Source of the DNA: Holdemania massiliensis
GTDB taxonomy: Bacteria; Bacillota_I; Bacilli_A; Erysipelotrichales; Erysipelotrichaceae
DNA: 64,000 nt
Direction: 5' to 3'
NCBI RefSeq assembly: GCF_022440805.1
Contig: NZ_JAKNTK010000001.1
Coordinates: forward strand, 744,001 to 808,000
Position 1 is the stretch's first letter; every line of letters begins with the position of its first letter. The position numbers and the translations under genes were made by a program. The notes under the pieces were generated by a model that made no database searches, had not been told where the DNA came from, and saw only the letters and a program-made list of their open reading frames with translations. Shown in pieces: positions 33,920 through 42,690 of the stretch.

Positions 33920-34666
33920 ATGATTTGTTATTTTACAGGAACCGGCAACAGCGCTTATGTCGCCTCCAGAATTGCCGATCAGACTGAACAGGAGGTCCTC
34001 GATCTATTTGAAAAGATCCGCAGTCAGGATCACACGGCGCTGCATTCTGAAAAACCGTGGGTCATTGTCTGTCCGACCTACGCCTGGCGGATACCGCGGA
34101 TTCTCAGCGAATGGCTCAAACAGACTCCGCTGACCGGCAGCCGGGATTTGTATTTTGTCATGACCTGCGGCGGCAGCATCGGGAACGCAGAAGCTTATTT
34201 GAAAAAGCTCTGTCAGCAGAAACAGATGAATTTTTGCGGTTGTTTCCCGATTGTGATGCCGGAAAACTATCTTGCTTTGTTTACCACTCCAACCCGAGAT
34301 GAAGCGTTGGAATGCATCCGCAAAAGCGAGCCTTTGATTGATCAGGCCGCTCAGAAAATTCGTCAGGAAGTTCCGTTTTCACCCATTCAGGCAGAAGCAA
34401 AAGACAAGCTGAACAGCGGGATCGTCAATGTTTTGTTTTATCCCATGATGGTATCCGCGAAAAAGTTTACGGTAACCGACGCGTGTATTCACTGTGGGTT
34501 ATGCGCGAAGGTTTGTCCTTTGAACAATATCCAGCTTCGTCAAGGTCAGCCTCAATGGGGAAAGAACTGCACTCATTGCATGGCCTGTATTTGCCGCTGT
34601 CCGAAAGAAGCGATTGAATACGGTACGCACAGCGTGGGATTACCACGCTATACCTGCCCTTTGTAA
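33920..34666 (+). CDS. EFR1-type flavodoxin/ferredoxin protein
   Basis: 248 residues. The N-terminal MICYFTGTGNSAYVASRIA is a flavodoxin-like FMN loop, followed by PTYAWRIPRILSEWL and FVMTCGGSIGNAEAYLKKL. The C-terminus has two 4Fe-4S motifs, CIHCGLCAKVCPLNN and CTHCMACICRCPKEA. This is the EFR1 family arrangement, an intracellular electron carrier. GGAGGG lies before the ATG, 2 bases after the ArsR stop. It may feed electrons to the ferredoxin-nitroreductase two genes upstream. Confidence 0.9.
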   Translation: MICYFTGTGNSAYVASRIADQTEQEVLDLFEKIRSQDHTALHSEKPWVIVCPTYAWRIPRILSEWLKQTPLTGSRDLYFVMTCGGSIGNAEAYLKKLCQQKQMNFCGCFPIVMPENYLALFTTPTRDEALECIRKSEPLIDQAAQKIRQEVPFSPIQAEAKDKLNSGIVNVLFYPMMVSAKKFTVTDACIHCGLCAKVCPLNNIQLRQGQPQWGKNCTHCMACICRCPKEAIEYGTHSVGLPRYTCPL

Positions 34667-34674
34667 CCCATGAG

Positions 34675-34716
34675 AAAATCCCCATCTCTGATTTGAAACG
34701 GAGATGGGGATTTTTA
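34675..34716 (+). terminator. Bidirectional terminator between convergent genes
   Basis: AAATCCCCATCTC pairs with GAGATGGGGATTT around a 12-base loop. A T run follows on the plus strand, and the A run before it gives Ts on the minus strand. Confidence 0.85.
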
Positions 34717-34728
34717 AAACATTGATAT

Positions 34729-36024
34729 TCAGATACAAAATATGGCGTAAAGTGGTACGATTTTCTTATTTTCTTCCCAGCCAAAGTTCTTAGCCGAACA
34801 TTTAATGGCATAAGCCGGTTTATATAGCTCCATATATCGCTTGAGTCTCTTTGCTTTCGTATTATCTGCAGCTTTGACTTCAATCGGGATGATCTGGTTT
34901 TCGCGCTGAATAATAAAATCAATTTCAGCACCTCGTTCTGACTCCCAATAGTAAGGGGAATATCCATTCACAATAAGTTGATTATTCACATAATTTTCTG
35001 TCATTCCACCTTTAAAATCATTGATTTCATCCACCATATAAAGAATATCTGTTGCGGATAATTCTTTTTTTGCACAAAGCAGACCTGAATCAGAAACATA
35101 AATCTTAAAGGCATCAATATCTCGATAATTCTCTAGTGGTTTCCTGATCTGCTCTGCTCGGTAAATCCGCGAGGTAATTCCCGAAAGGCAAAGCCATTCG
35201 ATGGCATTTTCAAATTCAGCGGCACGGCCTCCTTTTTTTACAAGTTTATACTGGAAATGCGTGTTCTTTTTAGAAAGCTGAACGGTTATGTTATCATAAA
35301 CCAACCGGGTTTTCTTAATTTCGTTGGAATGATTGTATTTACTCATATCATTCAGATAACCAGTCAAAATCATGTCTTGAGTATGACGTACGAGAAGATA
35401 GTCCTGTGTTTGGGTAAAATGCATGACACATTCAGGCATTCCCCCCACGATGAGATATTGTCGATACAACTGCATTGCAGCGTCGTGATAAACGGCCGGC
35501 AGCGGTCTGTTTGTATTAAAACTTTGTTTAATTTGCAGGACGAGTTCGCTCTCTCCCATAGCAAGCATGAACTCTTCCAAATCCATTGGGTACATTTTTT
35601 GAATATCAACTTTACCAGCAGGAAATGAAAATTCGGCTCGATTGACTGCAACTCCCAATAGACTTCCAGCAGCAGCAACATGATATTCCGGAGCACTTTC
35701 ACAAAAATATTTCAAACTCGTCAAGGCTCGTTCGCATAATTGTATTTCATCAAAAATAATCAACGTTTTCTCTTTGATGATGGATTGATTGGCAAGATGG
35801 GACAAGATCGGAATTAAATAATCTGGCTGGATGTTCTCGGCAAATGTTTCAGCTAGTTTGGGATTGGTTTCAAAATTAAAATAAGCAACATTCTCATAAT
35901 GGATTCGTCCAAATTCAAGTAATGTATATGTTTTTCCGACCTGCCTCGCTCCTTGCAGAATTAAGGGCTTACGATATGGATTTGATTTCCATGATTTTAA
36001 AAACATCATCATTTTTCTCTGCAT
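34729..36024 (-). CDS. AAA ATPase with DUF4143 domain
   Basis: 431 residues. The N-terminal ATPase has Walker A LQGARQVGKTYT and Walker B LIIFDEIQLCER, and AAAGSLLGVAV as sensor. The C-terminal DUF4143 nuclease-like part includes FKIYVSDSGLLCA, WESERGAEIDFIIQ and IIPIEVKAADN, where D, E and K residues resemble a PD-(D/E)xK core. Such proteins are widespread, patchily distributed and of unclear role. Base composition is visibly more A/T-rich than neighbouring genes, which suggests acquisition by transfer. It stands alone, convergent with the redox operon. Confidence 0.9.
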   Translation of the reverse strand: MQRKMMMFLKSWKSNPYRKPLILQGARQVGKTYTLLEFGRIHYENVAYFNFETNPKLAETFAENIQPDYLIPILSHLANQSIIKEKTLIIFDEIQLCERALTSLKYFCESAPEYHVAAAGSLLGVAVNRAEFSFPAGKVDIQKMYPMDLEEFMLAMGESELVLQIKQSFNTNRPLPAVYHDAAMQLYRQYLIVGGMPECVMHFTQTQDYLLVRHTQDMILTGYLNDMSKYNHSNEIKKTRLVYDNITVQLSKKNTHFQYKLVKKGGRAAEFENAIEWLCLSGITSRIYRAEQIRKPLENYRDIDAFKIYVSDSGLLCAKKELSATDILYMVDEINDFKGGMTENYVNNQLIVNGYSPYYWESERGAEIDFIIQRENQIIPIEVKAADNTKAKRLKRYMELYKPAYAIKCSAKNFGWEENKKIVPLYAIFCI

Positions 36025-36125
36025 AACAAACCTCCTGTGTTTATTTTATTGCATATTCGTGTAAAATTCAATGGAATAATTTAATAAATTAACATTATTT
36101 AACACGAAAAACCAAAAATAAGTTT

Positions 36126-36180
36126 CCCATCTTCAGAACAGCAAAGCCAGAGTTTTATTCTAGCTGAACTGAGATGGTTT
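36126..36180. other. Imperfect hairpin in intergenic region
   Basis: CCATCTTCAG...AGC pairs imperfectly with GCT...CTGAGATGG, followed by TTTCTATTTC. It could be a weak terminator upstream of the HAD gene. Confidence 0.35.
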
Positions 36181-36195
36181 CTATTTCAATAAAAC

Positions 36196-36225
36196 TTTCA
36201 GAATGCTTCTCTATTCAGTTATAAT
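36196..36225 (+). promoter_or_regulatory. Candidate promoter for HAD hydrolase
   Basis: TTTCAG at 36196-36201 and TATAAT at 36220-36225 with an 18-base spacer; the -35 match is weak. Confidence 0.4.
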
Positions 36226-36248
36226 AAAGGTACTTCAGGAGGAATTTC

Positions 36249-37070
36249 ATGGTCAATTTAGCGCAATGCAAAATCCGTATGGTTTGTCTGGATCTGGACG
36301 GTACGTTGTTTACGCCTCAAAAGAAGGTCAGCGAACGCAGCCGTAAAGCGATTGTGGCCTGCCTGGATCGGGGCATTGAGGTGATTCTCGTTACCGGTCG
36401 GCCGTATTTGTTTGCCCGCGGTGTCGCGTTGTCCATTGATCCGCGCGTGGATGTTATCGGCTATGTCGGAAACTACCGCAGTATTCGATCTCAGGCGGAA
36501 GGAACGCCGATTGCACGGGAAACCGCCTTGGAAATTCTGCGGCTGCTTCAACACGAACATGTGTGGATGCAGGCCAAGACGTTTCATCACATCTATGGCA
36601 ACGCATTGAATTTGATTCGTCCGGATTATCAGAAGGTCACCCGAAACAATCCAGCTCAGGAACGAATTGAAGTTCACAGCTGGACTGATCCGCTGCGAAA
36701 AATACAGGAATCGTCAGATCCGGTTTATAAAATTATTGCGTTGGGTGGATTAAAGGTGAAAAAATTGACTCAGCAGCTATCATCACTGCCAGGCATCAAG
36801 GTATACAGTTATGCGAAGACCAATCTGGAAATCACGTCGGATCAGCATGATAAAGGAACAGCCATTCGCTGTGCAGCAAAACAGCTGTCAATTCCGCTGA
36901 ATCAAGTTTTAGGCGTGGGTGACAGTCTGAATGATATTGAAATGCTGGAAGTCTGCGGCGTCAAGGCAGCGATGGGCAACGCTTCCTCAATGCTAAAGAC
37001 GAAGGCCGATATCATTACCGGCACGAACGCCCAGGATGGTGTGGCTCAGCTTTTAGAACAGCTGGTATAA
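36249..37070 (+). CDS. HAD-superfamily Cof-type sugar phosphatase
   Basis: 273 residues. HAD motif I CLDLDGTLFTPQ, motif II VTGRP, motif III around the Lys of DQHDKGTA, and motif IV GVGDSLNDIEMLEVCG. The large cap inserted in the middle is the Cof/IIB type. It dephosphorylates small sugar phosphates or nucleotides in the cytoplasm; substrate not predictable. GGAGG lies just upstream. The nitroreductase gene follows 51 bases later without a terminator. Confidence 0.92.
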   Translation: MVNLAQCKIRMVCLDLDGTLFTPQKKVSERSRKAIVACLDRGIEVILVTGRPYLFARGVALSIDPRVDVIGYVGNYRSIRSQAEGTPIARETALEILRLLQHEHVWMQAKTFHHIYGNALNLIRPDYQKVTRNNPAQERIEVHSWTDPLRKIQESSDPVYKIIALGGLKVKKLTQQLSSLPGIKVYSYAKTNLEITSDQHDKGTAIRCAAKQLSIPLNQVLGVGDSLNDIEMLEVCGVKAAMGNASSMLKTKADIITGTNAQDGVAQLLEQLV

Positions 37071-37121
37071 AAACAAGACAGGCAAGGATAGTGTCAATAA
37101 ATCAAGGAGAAAGGAAAAACT

Positions 37122-37634
37122 ATGGAATTTTTGGATTTGGCAGCTCAGCGGTATTCCGTCAGACGTTTCGACAGCCGAAGGGTCGATTCATTGCTTGTAA
37201 ATCAGATTTTAGAAGCCGGACGGCTGGCGCCCACGGCGAAAAACCTGCAGCCACAGCGCATTTATGTCATCCAAAGTGAAGCGATGTTAGCTAAATTAGC
37301 CGCGATCACACCGATGACGTTCAACGCGCCGCAGGTCATGGTCATCTGCGGGGATGAGCAGGAAGCCTGGATCAATCCATTTAATCAGCACAGTTCTGCG
37401 GAAATGGATGCTTCCATTGTCGCCGTCCACATGATGCTGCAAATGCAGCAGCTGGGGATCGGCAGCACCTGGGTTTGCTGGTTTGATACAGCCCAGGTGA
37501 AACAAGCTTTAAACCTGCCGGAAGCGGTTGAACCGTATTGTCTGCTTCCTTTCGGGTATCCGGCGGCAGATTGTCACCCATCCTGCCAACATGATCAGCG
37601 CAAGCCGCTGGATCAAACCGTAGAGTATCTTTAG
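37122..37634 (+). CDS. Nitroreductase family protein
   Basis: 170 residues, the short nitroreductase form. FLDLAAQRYSVRRFDSRRVD binds FMN phosphate, and EAGRLAPTAKNLQPQRIYV is the family motif. The C-terminal LLPFGYPAADCHPS is also typical. It probably uses FMN and NAD(P)H to reduce nitro compounds or quinones. AAGGAG lies before the ATG. It is likely co-transcribed with the HAD gene upstream and is followed by a strong terminator. Confidence 0.9.
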   Translation: MEFLDLAAQRYSVRRFDSRRVDSLLVNQILEAGRLAPTAKNLQPQRIYVIQSEAMLAKLAAITPMTFNAPQVMVICGDEQEAWINPFNQHSSAEMDASIVAVHMMLQMQQLGIGSTWVCWFDTAQVKQALNLPEAVEPYCLLPFGYPAADCHPSCQHDQRKPLDQTVEYL

Positions 37635-37680
37635 AACACATTTTTTAGTTTATTTCTCCAATAAAAATGTTCAACTACAG

Positions 37681-37726
37681 AACATTCAAAGGCCTTGACT
37701 TCAGGGTTTTCTTTGAATGTTTTTTA
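37681..37726 (+). terminator. Rho-independent terminator after nitroreductase
   Basis: AACATTCAAAG pairs perfectly with CTTTGAATGTT across a 19-base loop, followed by TTTTT. Confidence 0.8.
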
Positions 37727-37758
37727 TGTATCGCAGAGGTTTTCTTTTTTGAGGTCTA

Positions 37759-37787
37759 TTGTTGTAAACCTTGGCTGGTGCTATAAT
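37759..37787 (+). promoter_or_regulatory. Promoter for lipoprotein gene 37861
   Basis: TTGTTG at 37759-37764 and TATAAT at 37782-37787 with a 17-base spacer, about 70 bases before the start codon. Confidence 0.65.
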
Positions 37788-37860
37788 GAAATCAGATCAA
37801 TATTGAAGTGGGTAGAAAAAGAATTTGCGAGTATATTTACAGGAATGTGGAGGAAATAGG

Positions 37861-40119
37861 ATGAAGATCAAACGAAGAAAACAGATTGGAATCGGGATAT
37901 GTCTGATCCTGGGATTGTTAGGACTGGGCAGCTGCAAGTCTGCCGATGCGGCAAAGGGCTCAAACGAGAAATGGCTGAGTCAGGCTGATTCACAGGCAGT
38001 GATTGTAAAAGGGACTTATTATATGCCGGATTTCGATCAAAATCAGATCTATGTCTGGCATTTTCAGGATCAGTCTTTGTCGACCTGGGATTTTGTACAG
38101 GAGGCCAATCTGGAACCCAGTAAGATTCTTAGGATCACATCTTTCGATGATCAGCATTTGGCAATTTGGACTCAAACTAAGGAAGAAGCGACTGGACTTT
38201 ATGAGATGAATCCGTTGACAATAAACCTGTGGAATTTGGAAGAGAACCGCCTGGAAAGACAGATTCAGGCAAACGGTTCGGGGCAGATGCGGGGTGAGGA
38301 CTTATACTGGATCGTTCAGAATCAGCTGTGGCATCAGTCCGTAAATCAAGACGAGGCTGAGATGGTCGCAGATCTGAGTACCCTCGTCGGTGATATGCAG
38401 CAGGTTAAAGTGGAAACCGTCCAAGATTTGTATGTGATCGTTTCTGCCGAACAGTATTCCCCGGAAAGTGTGCGGACTTATTTTAGAATAGATCGCAGCG
38501 AACAGACGGTTTCTTCCTTTGCCGTGCAACCTGAAAACTGGGGTGCCCCTTATTATTCAGTGGCTTATTTGATTGGTGCGGATGATGAAAAGCTGTATTT
38601 TCAGATTTACGGTGCAAAGCAGGTTGTTTACTTTTCAACAGATCTGGAAGGGAAAAAGGCTGAGTTGATTACGCTTCAGGATTCACTGAGCAATCAGCCC
38701 TGTTTATCGGAAAAAGGTATTTATTCAGTTGTATCCAATCGTAAAATTGGTAATTTTGACAATCCGAGGCAATGTCAGGTGATTCGCCAACAGAATTATG
38801 ATAAAACACCCATCACAACTGTGGACTGCGATCTGGAAACACGGCTGACAAGGGTGGGCGGATGGCTGAAAACAGCGACTTTGTCCGGCAATGGAATGCA
38901 TCGGATTTCATTAATTCAGCCTGAAACAGGCAAGACTTATGAGGTGGTGCAGAATAAAAACGCATTTTATCAAGAGCGGGAAGACCAAGCGCTGGATGGC
39001 ATTGATCAGCCGATGCAATTCGATCAGGAAGTACCGGCTGCTCAAGGCAGTGCCCTGGATCCCGGAGAACTGCTTACCTTAGAAGGGAAAGTGGTGGAAG
39101 TTGAAGACAAGATTTTGGTTCTCAGTGCTAATGGGAAGACTTTACAGCAGTTGAATCCAGAAACGGGTACCTATGAAGAACGCTACTTTATATCGCAGGC
39201 GAAATATCCACGAGGAAGAATGCGTTCGATGATCCCGGTTGAAGATTGGCTGTTCATTAAGGCAACGATGGATCAGCCTGGAGGTATGGAGTGTTTACTG
39301 ATCTTGGATAATCAGGAATTCACTCCAGTTTATACTCTGGAAAATGTCAGACTTGTTTCCGCGGCTCAGGGGAAGGTATATTATATCCGAAATCGAAATG
39401 GGACTGAAGCAGCCGAGGTGCGCTGTCTTGACCTTTCCAGCGGAGAGGATGTGCTCCTTCTGGATGAAAGATTGTTTAATAACGAGTCTTATGGTTCATC
39501 GCTGAGCGGGATAACCTATGATGATGTCCATCATTGTTTATGGCTGATTCAGGGTGGTTTCCGCGGTGGAGATCTTTATCAGTATGATCTGACGAATCAA
39601 ACCTTAACTTTAAAAGCCCGTCCGGAACAAATTGATACCTACAATGAACAGAGTTTTTTGTTAACTCCATCAGCGCGGCCAAAATTGCTTTTGGGTTTAT
39701 GGCAGGCGGAAGATTTGATTGGGGATAATGTAGACTATTATTTCCTGGAAGGAAATCAGGCAGACTTACTAATCAAAGATATATCGATGATGGGAAGTGC
39801 CGTTCTTACGCAGCGGGGTGCATTTACCGCGGAGCTCTCAGACGGGGATTACGCGCAGCCGTTTCAGGACTATAATTCACCAAGCTATCGTCCTTATTCA
39901 ACGATTTATTATCGCAGCGGGGAGCGCAAGGATGAACTATTTCAATTAGACAGTATGGAAGTGGAATTAGCCTATCTTCCATCGGTTGATCTGTTATGGC
40001 TGAGGGCGCAGGATAAACAGTCAGAATATCCGCAGGAAACCTGGATCAGTTATCTCTACGATCTCAATTCCGGTGAACTGCGTACAATCAACGAAGAAAC
40101 CTTCAACATTTATGAGTGA
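37861..40119 (+). CDS. Large lipoprotein of unknown function
   Basis: 752 residues from the ATG at 37861 (TGGAGGAAATAGG upstream). The signal peptide ends in the lipobox LGLGSC, so it is tethered outside the membrane. The rest is soluble, beta-rich and full of aromatic residues and acidic turns, in repeated units such as ILRITSFDDQHLAIW and DVLLLDERLF, suggesting a beta-propeller of WD40- or YncE-like type; no family was recognised. The first half is similar to the next gene (WDF, LAIW, QxCxSExGxY motifs in the same order). The second half has no counterpart there. Confidence 0.75.
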   Translation: MKIKRRKQIGIGICLILGLLGLGSCKSADAAKGSNEKWLSQADSQAVIVKGTYYMPDFDQNQIYVWHFQDQSLSTWDFVQEANLEPSKILRITSFDDQHLAIWTQTKEEATGLYEMNPLTINLWNLEENRLERQIQANGSGQMRGEDLYWIVQNQLWHQSVNQDEAEMVADLSTLVGDMQQVKVETVQDLYVIVSAEQYSPESVRTYFRIDRSEQTVSSFAVQPENWGAPYYSVAYLIGADDEKLYFQIYGAKQVVYFSTDLEGKKAELITLQDSLSNQPCLSEKGIYSVVSNRKIGNFDNPRQCQVIRQQNYDKTPITTVDCDLETRLTRVGGWLKTATLSGNGMHRISLIQPETGKTYEVVQNKNAFYQEREDQALDGIDQPMQFDQEVPAAQGSALDPGELLTLEGKVVEVEDKILVLSANGKTLQQLNPETGTYEERYFISQAKYPRGRMRSMIPVEDWLFIKATMDQPGGMECLLILDNQEFTPVYTLENVRLVSAAQGKVYYIRNRNGTEAAEVRCLDLSSGEDVLLLDERLFNNESYGSSLSGITYDDVHHCLWLIQGGFRGGDLYQYDLTNQTLTLKARPEQIDTYNEQSFLLTPSARPKLLLGLWQAEDLIGDNVDYYFLEGNQADLLIKDISMMGSAVLTQRGAFTAELSDGDYAQPFQDYNSPSYRPYSTIYYRSGERKDELFQLDSMEVELAYLPSVDLLWLRAQDKQSEYPQETWISYLYDLNSGELRTINEETFNIYE

Positions 40120-40226
40120 ATCTCCGATTGGATTGATCAGAAGTGGATGTATTCAGCTTTTGTGATCCTGCTGGATTTCTGAATCTTAGATACGCTGAAA
40201 TACAGGAAAGAATGAAGGAAGATGCA

Positions 40227-41384
40227 ATGAAAAAAGGAAAAGGCAGAAAAATAGGTATTGGGCTGATCCTGTCCGCACTGCTTGTCAGTGCCTGTGCAGC
40301 GGAAAAAGTTCCGGTGATTTCAGAAAGTCATGAATACTGGTATACAGATCAAAATTCCGATTCAATATTGATGGATGGAGTTTTATGGACACCTACGTTG
40401 GATCATCACGCTATTTTACGCATGAATACGATAACCGGAGAATCCGAAATCTGGGATTTTGCATCAGAACAAGCGTTGGGTGAAATAAAAATCCGGCGCA
40501 TCACAGTGGTTAATGAGCGCTATCTTGCAATATGGCTGACCGCATCATCGGATTCAACGCTGCCCATTGCGGCAAAAGAATTTTATTTTCTTGAAGATGA
40601 ATCCTTCATTCCCGCAGCGGTTGTCATTTGGGATCGTTCAGCAGGGGAAATCAGAGATATCTTGAAAGTCCCTCTGGAAGCCGCGGTTCACGGGATAAAT
40701 GCCTATGTCATCACGGACAATATTTTGCGGCGAATCGTGTTAAGTCAGGGCTTTGCAATCAATGAAAATTCATTCTGGGATCGAGTTGAAGGCTGTGAAA
40801 AAGTGAAAGTTGTGTCTGCGGTTGACAAGCGCTTAATTTTGCAGGTAGCGGGAAACTCAGAGAAGGAAACGAATTCTTCTGAGCAGCGATACTGGATCTG
40901 GAATTTTGCATCACGTTTGCCGGATCAATGGATTGAAATTTCGTTTATCCCTGATTTTGGGGCAGAGAGGGCATCTGTGGAATATATCGGAAACCGGGAC
41001 AATGAGTTATTTTTCCAAACACAGAATGAAACGGGTACGCTTGTTTTCCAAGCCGGAGCTAATGGAATCGGTCAGACCCAGGAGTTAGGCTCGCTCGCTA
41101 ATAGCCAGGTATGTATTTCTGAAACCGGTTATTATTATGGAACTGTGCTTTCAGCGCAGTCGGGTACGAGAGCGCCCGGACTTCTGTTAATGCGAAAACA
41201 GGGGGCTGAAACAGTGGTCATCAGTGAGTTTCAAGGCGGAGTTTCAGCCGAAATTTCACCCCTGGGAGGATATTTATTAGTGCAGGTTCAGATGGAAAAC
41301 GGGCAAATTCAACAGTTTCTGATTCATCCCGTAACTAAAGAAAAATTATGCCTGCAGGAATCAAGCGAAGCTAAAGCCAATTAA
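40227..41384 (+). CDS. Lipoprotein, paralogue of the first half of 37861 product
   Basis: 385 residues from the ATG at 40227 (AAGGAAG upstream; 40212 is an alternative). Lipobox LLVSAC. The mature part runs parallel to the preceding gene's N-terminal half: DSILMDGVLWTPTLDHHAIL with a WDF soon after, VVNERYLAIWL, and SQVCISETGYYYGTVLSA. It ends where the larger paralogue continues, so it is either a half-length duplicate or a truncation product. Function unknown; presumably surface-bound and beta-propeller-like. Confidence 0.75.
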   Translation: MKKGKGRKIGIGLILSALLVSACAAEKVPVISESHEYWYTDQNSDSILMDGVLWTPTLDHHAILRMNTITGESEIWDFASEQALGEIKIRRITVVNERYLAIWLTASSDSTLPIAAKEFYFLEDESFIPAAVVIWDRSAGEIRDILKVPLEAAVHGINAYVITDNILRRIVLSQGFAINENSFWDRVEGCEKVKVVSAVDKRLILQVAGNSEKETNSSEQRYWIWNFASRLPDQWIEISFIPDFGAERASVEYIGNRDNELFFQTQNETGTLVFQAGANGIGQTQELGSLANSQVCISETGYYYGTVLSAQSGTRAPGLLLMRKQGAETVVISEFQGGVSAEISPLGGYLLVQVQMENGQIQQFLIHPVTKEKLCLQESSEAKAN

Positions 41385-41469
41385 AACAGCTTGATAGAGT
41401 AGAAATTTGATCCAAGGAGTGTTTGCTTAAGGGCTTTGCGGAAGATCTGAGACTTTTTACAGGAAAGCA

Positions 41470-41498
41470 TTTTCACCCCTATTAAAATAAGCTATAAT
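41470..41498 (+). promoter_or_regulatory. Promoter for Crp/Fnr-family gene
   Basis: TTTTCA at 41470-41475 and TATAAT at 41493-41498 with a 17-base spacer, 31 bases before the ATG. Confidence 0.6.
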
Positions 41499-41528
41499 CT
41501 TTACCAGAGAAACAAGAGGTGAGTACGA

Positions 41529-42185
41529 ATGCAGAGTTTTGAGAAAGTTTTAGAATCCATTCCCGAACGTGTGCGGATGCGGCTGATTCCGGTCACCTTT
41601 GAACCAGGGGATACGATCATTGAAAAAGGTGCGCCCGTTACCTGCGGCTATATATTCACCGAAGGCGTACTGGATGTGCAGAGCGTTAACACCCGCGGCA
41701 TTGCCTATACCTATGTGACCAATTATGAAGCCCGTTTTGTCGGATTGATGGAAATCTTCTCGGATCATCATCGTTACTGCTGCTCGCTGAAAGTTGATAA
41801 ACGCTGCTGCGGTTATCGGATCAGTAAGGAAGATCTGTATATCCTGTTGTCGGACTGTGATCCATTTAAGGAATACTTGATTTGTTACTGGGCTAATCAG
41901 TTTTATGAATCTTCGATTAACGAATCCCGTTATCCTACTAATTCGATGGATATCAAGCTGATTGATTATCTGCTGCGGTTATGTGATGCGCTGAAACCAA
42001 GCGGGGATCTTATTCGAATCAAGATCAAGAGGGAAGAGCTGGCAGCATTTATGGGCTGTTCCCGACGGACGGTTTACCGACTACTCAGCCAGTTTAAAAA
42101 TGAAGGGCTGATTGGAAAAGAAGGAAATACCTTAACCATTACCTCTGAACAAAGAAAGAAATTGGTTAAAAAGCGGGAAGAGTAA
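41529..42185 (+). CDS. Crp/Fnr-family transcriptional regulator
   Basis: 218 residues. An N-terminal cyclic-nucleotide-binding-like beta barrel (FEPGDTIIEKGAPVTCGYIF) and a C-terminal HTH (REELAAFMGCSRRTVYRLLS, FKNEGLI). The barrel lacks the clear Arg-Ser cAMP pocket. Cysteines occur in pairs at CC (HRYCCSL, DKRCCGY), but no Fnr-type N-terminal cluster is seen. The target genes are not evident; the neighbouring lipoproteins and the gene remnants downstream are candidates. Confidence 0.88.
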   Translation: MQSFEKVLESIPERVRMRLIPVTFEPGDTIIEKGAPVTCGYIFTEGVLDVQSVNTRGIAYTYVTNYEARFVGLMEIFSDHHRYCCSLKVDKRCCGYRISKEDLYILLSDCDPFKEYLICYWANQFYESSINESRYPTNSMDIKLIDYLLRLCDALKPSGDLIRIKIKREELAAFMGCSRRTVYRLLSQFKNEGLIGKEGNTLTITSEQRKKLVKKREE

Positions 42186-42292
42186 ACGAAATTAAAAAAT
42201 TCTCACATCGGCAGATAACCAGAAAACTGATGTGTAGCGGCTGTTTGGTTAGAAGCAGCAGGAAAGTCAAAGCATAAAAGATTCAGGAAAGG

Positions 42293-42412
42293 ACAAGCCT
42301 CTACCGTATCCGCTTTGAAAACAAATCCCGCTTTTATGGCAGCTTCCATGACTTCATGCGCGTTGGGAATTGGTGTGCCCGCCGGAGCCCCGCCATTAGC
42401 GTCTAAGTTCAC
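42293..42412 (-). pseudogene. Remnant of a flavoprotein reductase gene
   Basis: The minus-strand frame reads DANGGAPAGTPIPNAHEVME followed by AAIKAGFVFKADTVEA. The last part is the same segment seen in the intact flavoprotein at 23243 (TSGAVFKADTIEELA) and the one at 56736 (AGAVVKADTIEALA). Nothing before or after it matches, so only about 40 codons survive. It abuts a LysR remnant on the other strand. Confidence 0.6.
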
Positions 42413-42623
42413 AGATCGGAATCTGATTATGAAGCTTGTTCAAAGCGGACTTGCGGTGAGCTTTAATGCAGGCTGGCAATATACGGAATATCCGGGAATT
42501 GTTGCTTTGCCTTTAGCGGACTTGGAGGTCGAGGTTGAGGTTCATGTATTAATCCGCAAAGATGTAGCCGCGAATGAATCGGTGAAGCGATTTTCGGATT
42601 ATTTAAAAGCTTTCAACACATGA
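42408..42623 (+). pseudogene. Remnant of a LysR-family regulator (C-terminal part)
   Basis: The frame reads LVQSGLAVSFNAGWQYTEYP, GIVALPLADLEVEVEVHVLI and RKDVAANESVKRFSDYLKAF up to the stop. This is the end of a LysR substrate-binding domain (subdomain with G-I-V-A-L-P-L and the RKD...A..F..YL ending). The HTH and most of the sensor domain are missing. LysR genes often lie beside flavoprotein reductases in related bacteria, and this looks like what is left of such a pair. Confidence 0.6.
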
Positions 42624-42690
42624 GCAGATGGACTGACGAAAGCGATTTGTTTTTATGGTAAGAAAGGAAGCTGGAAATAAGGTGAAAATG

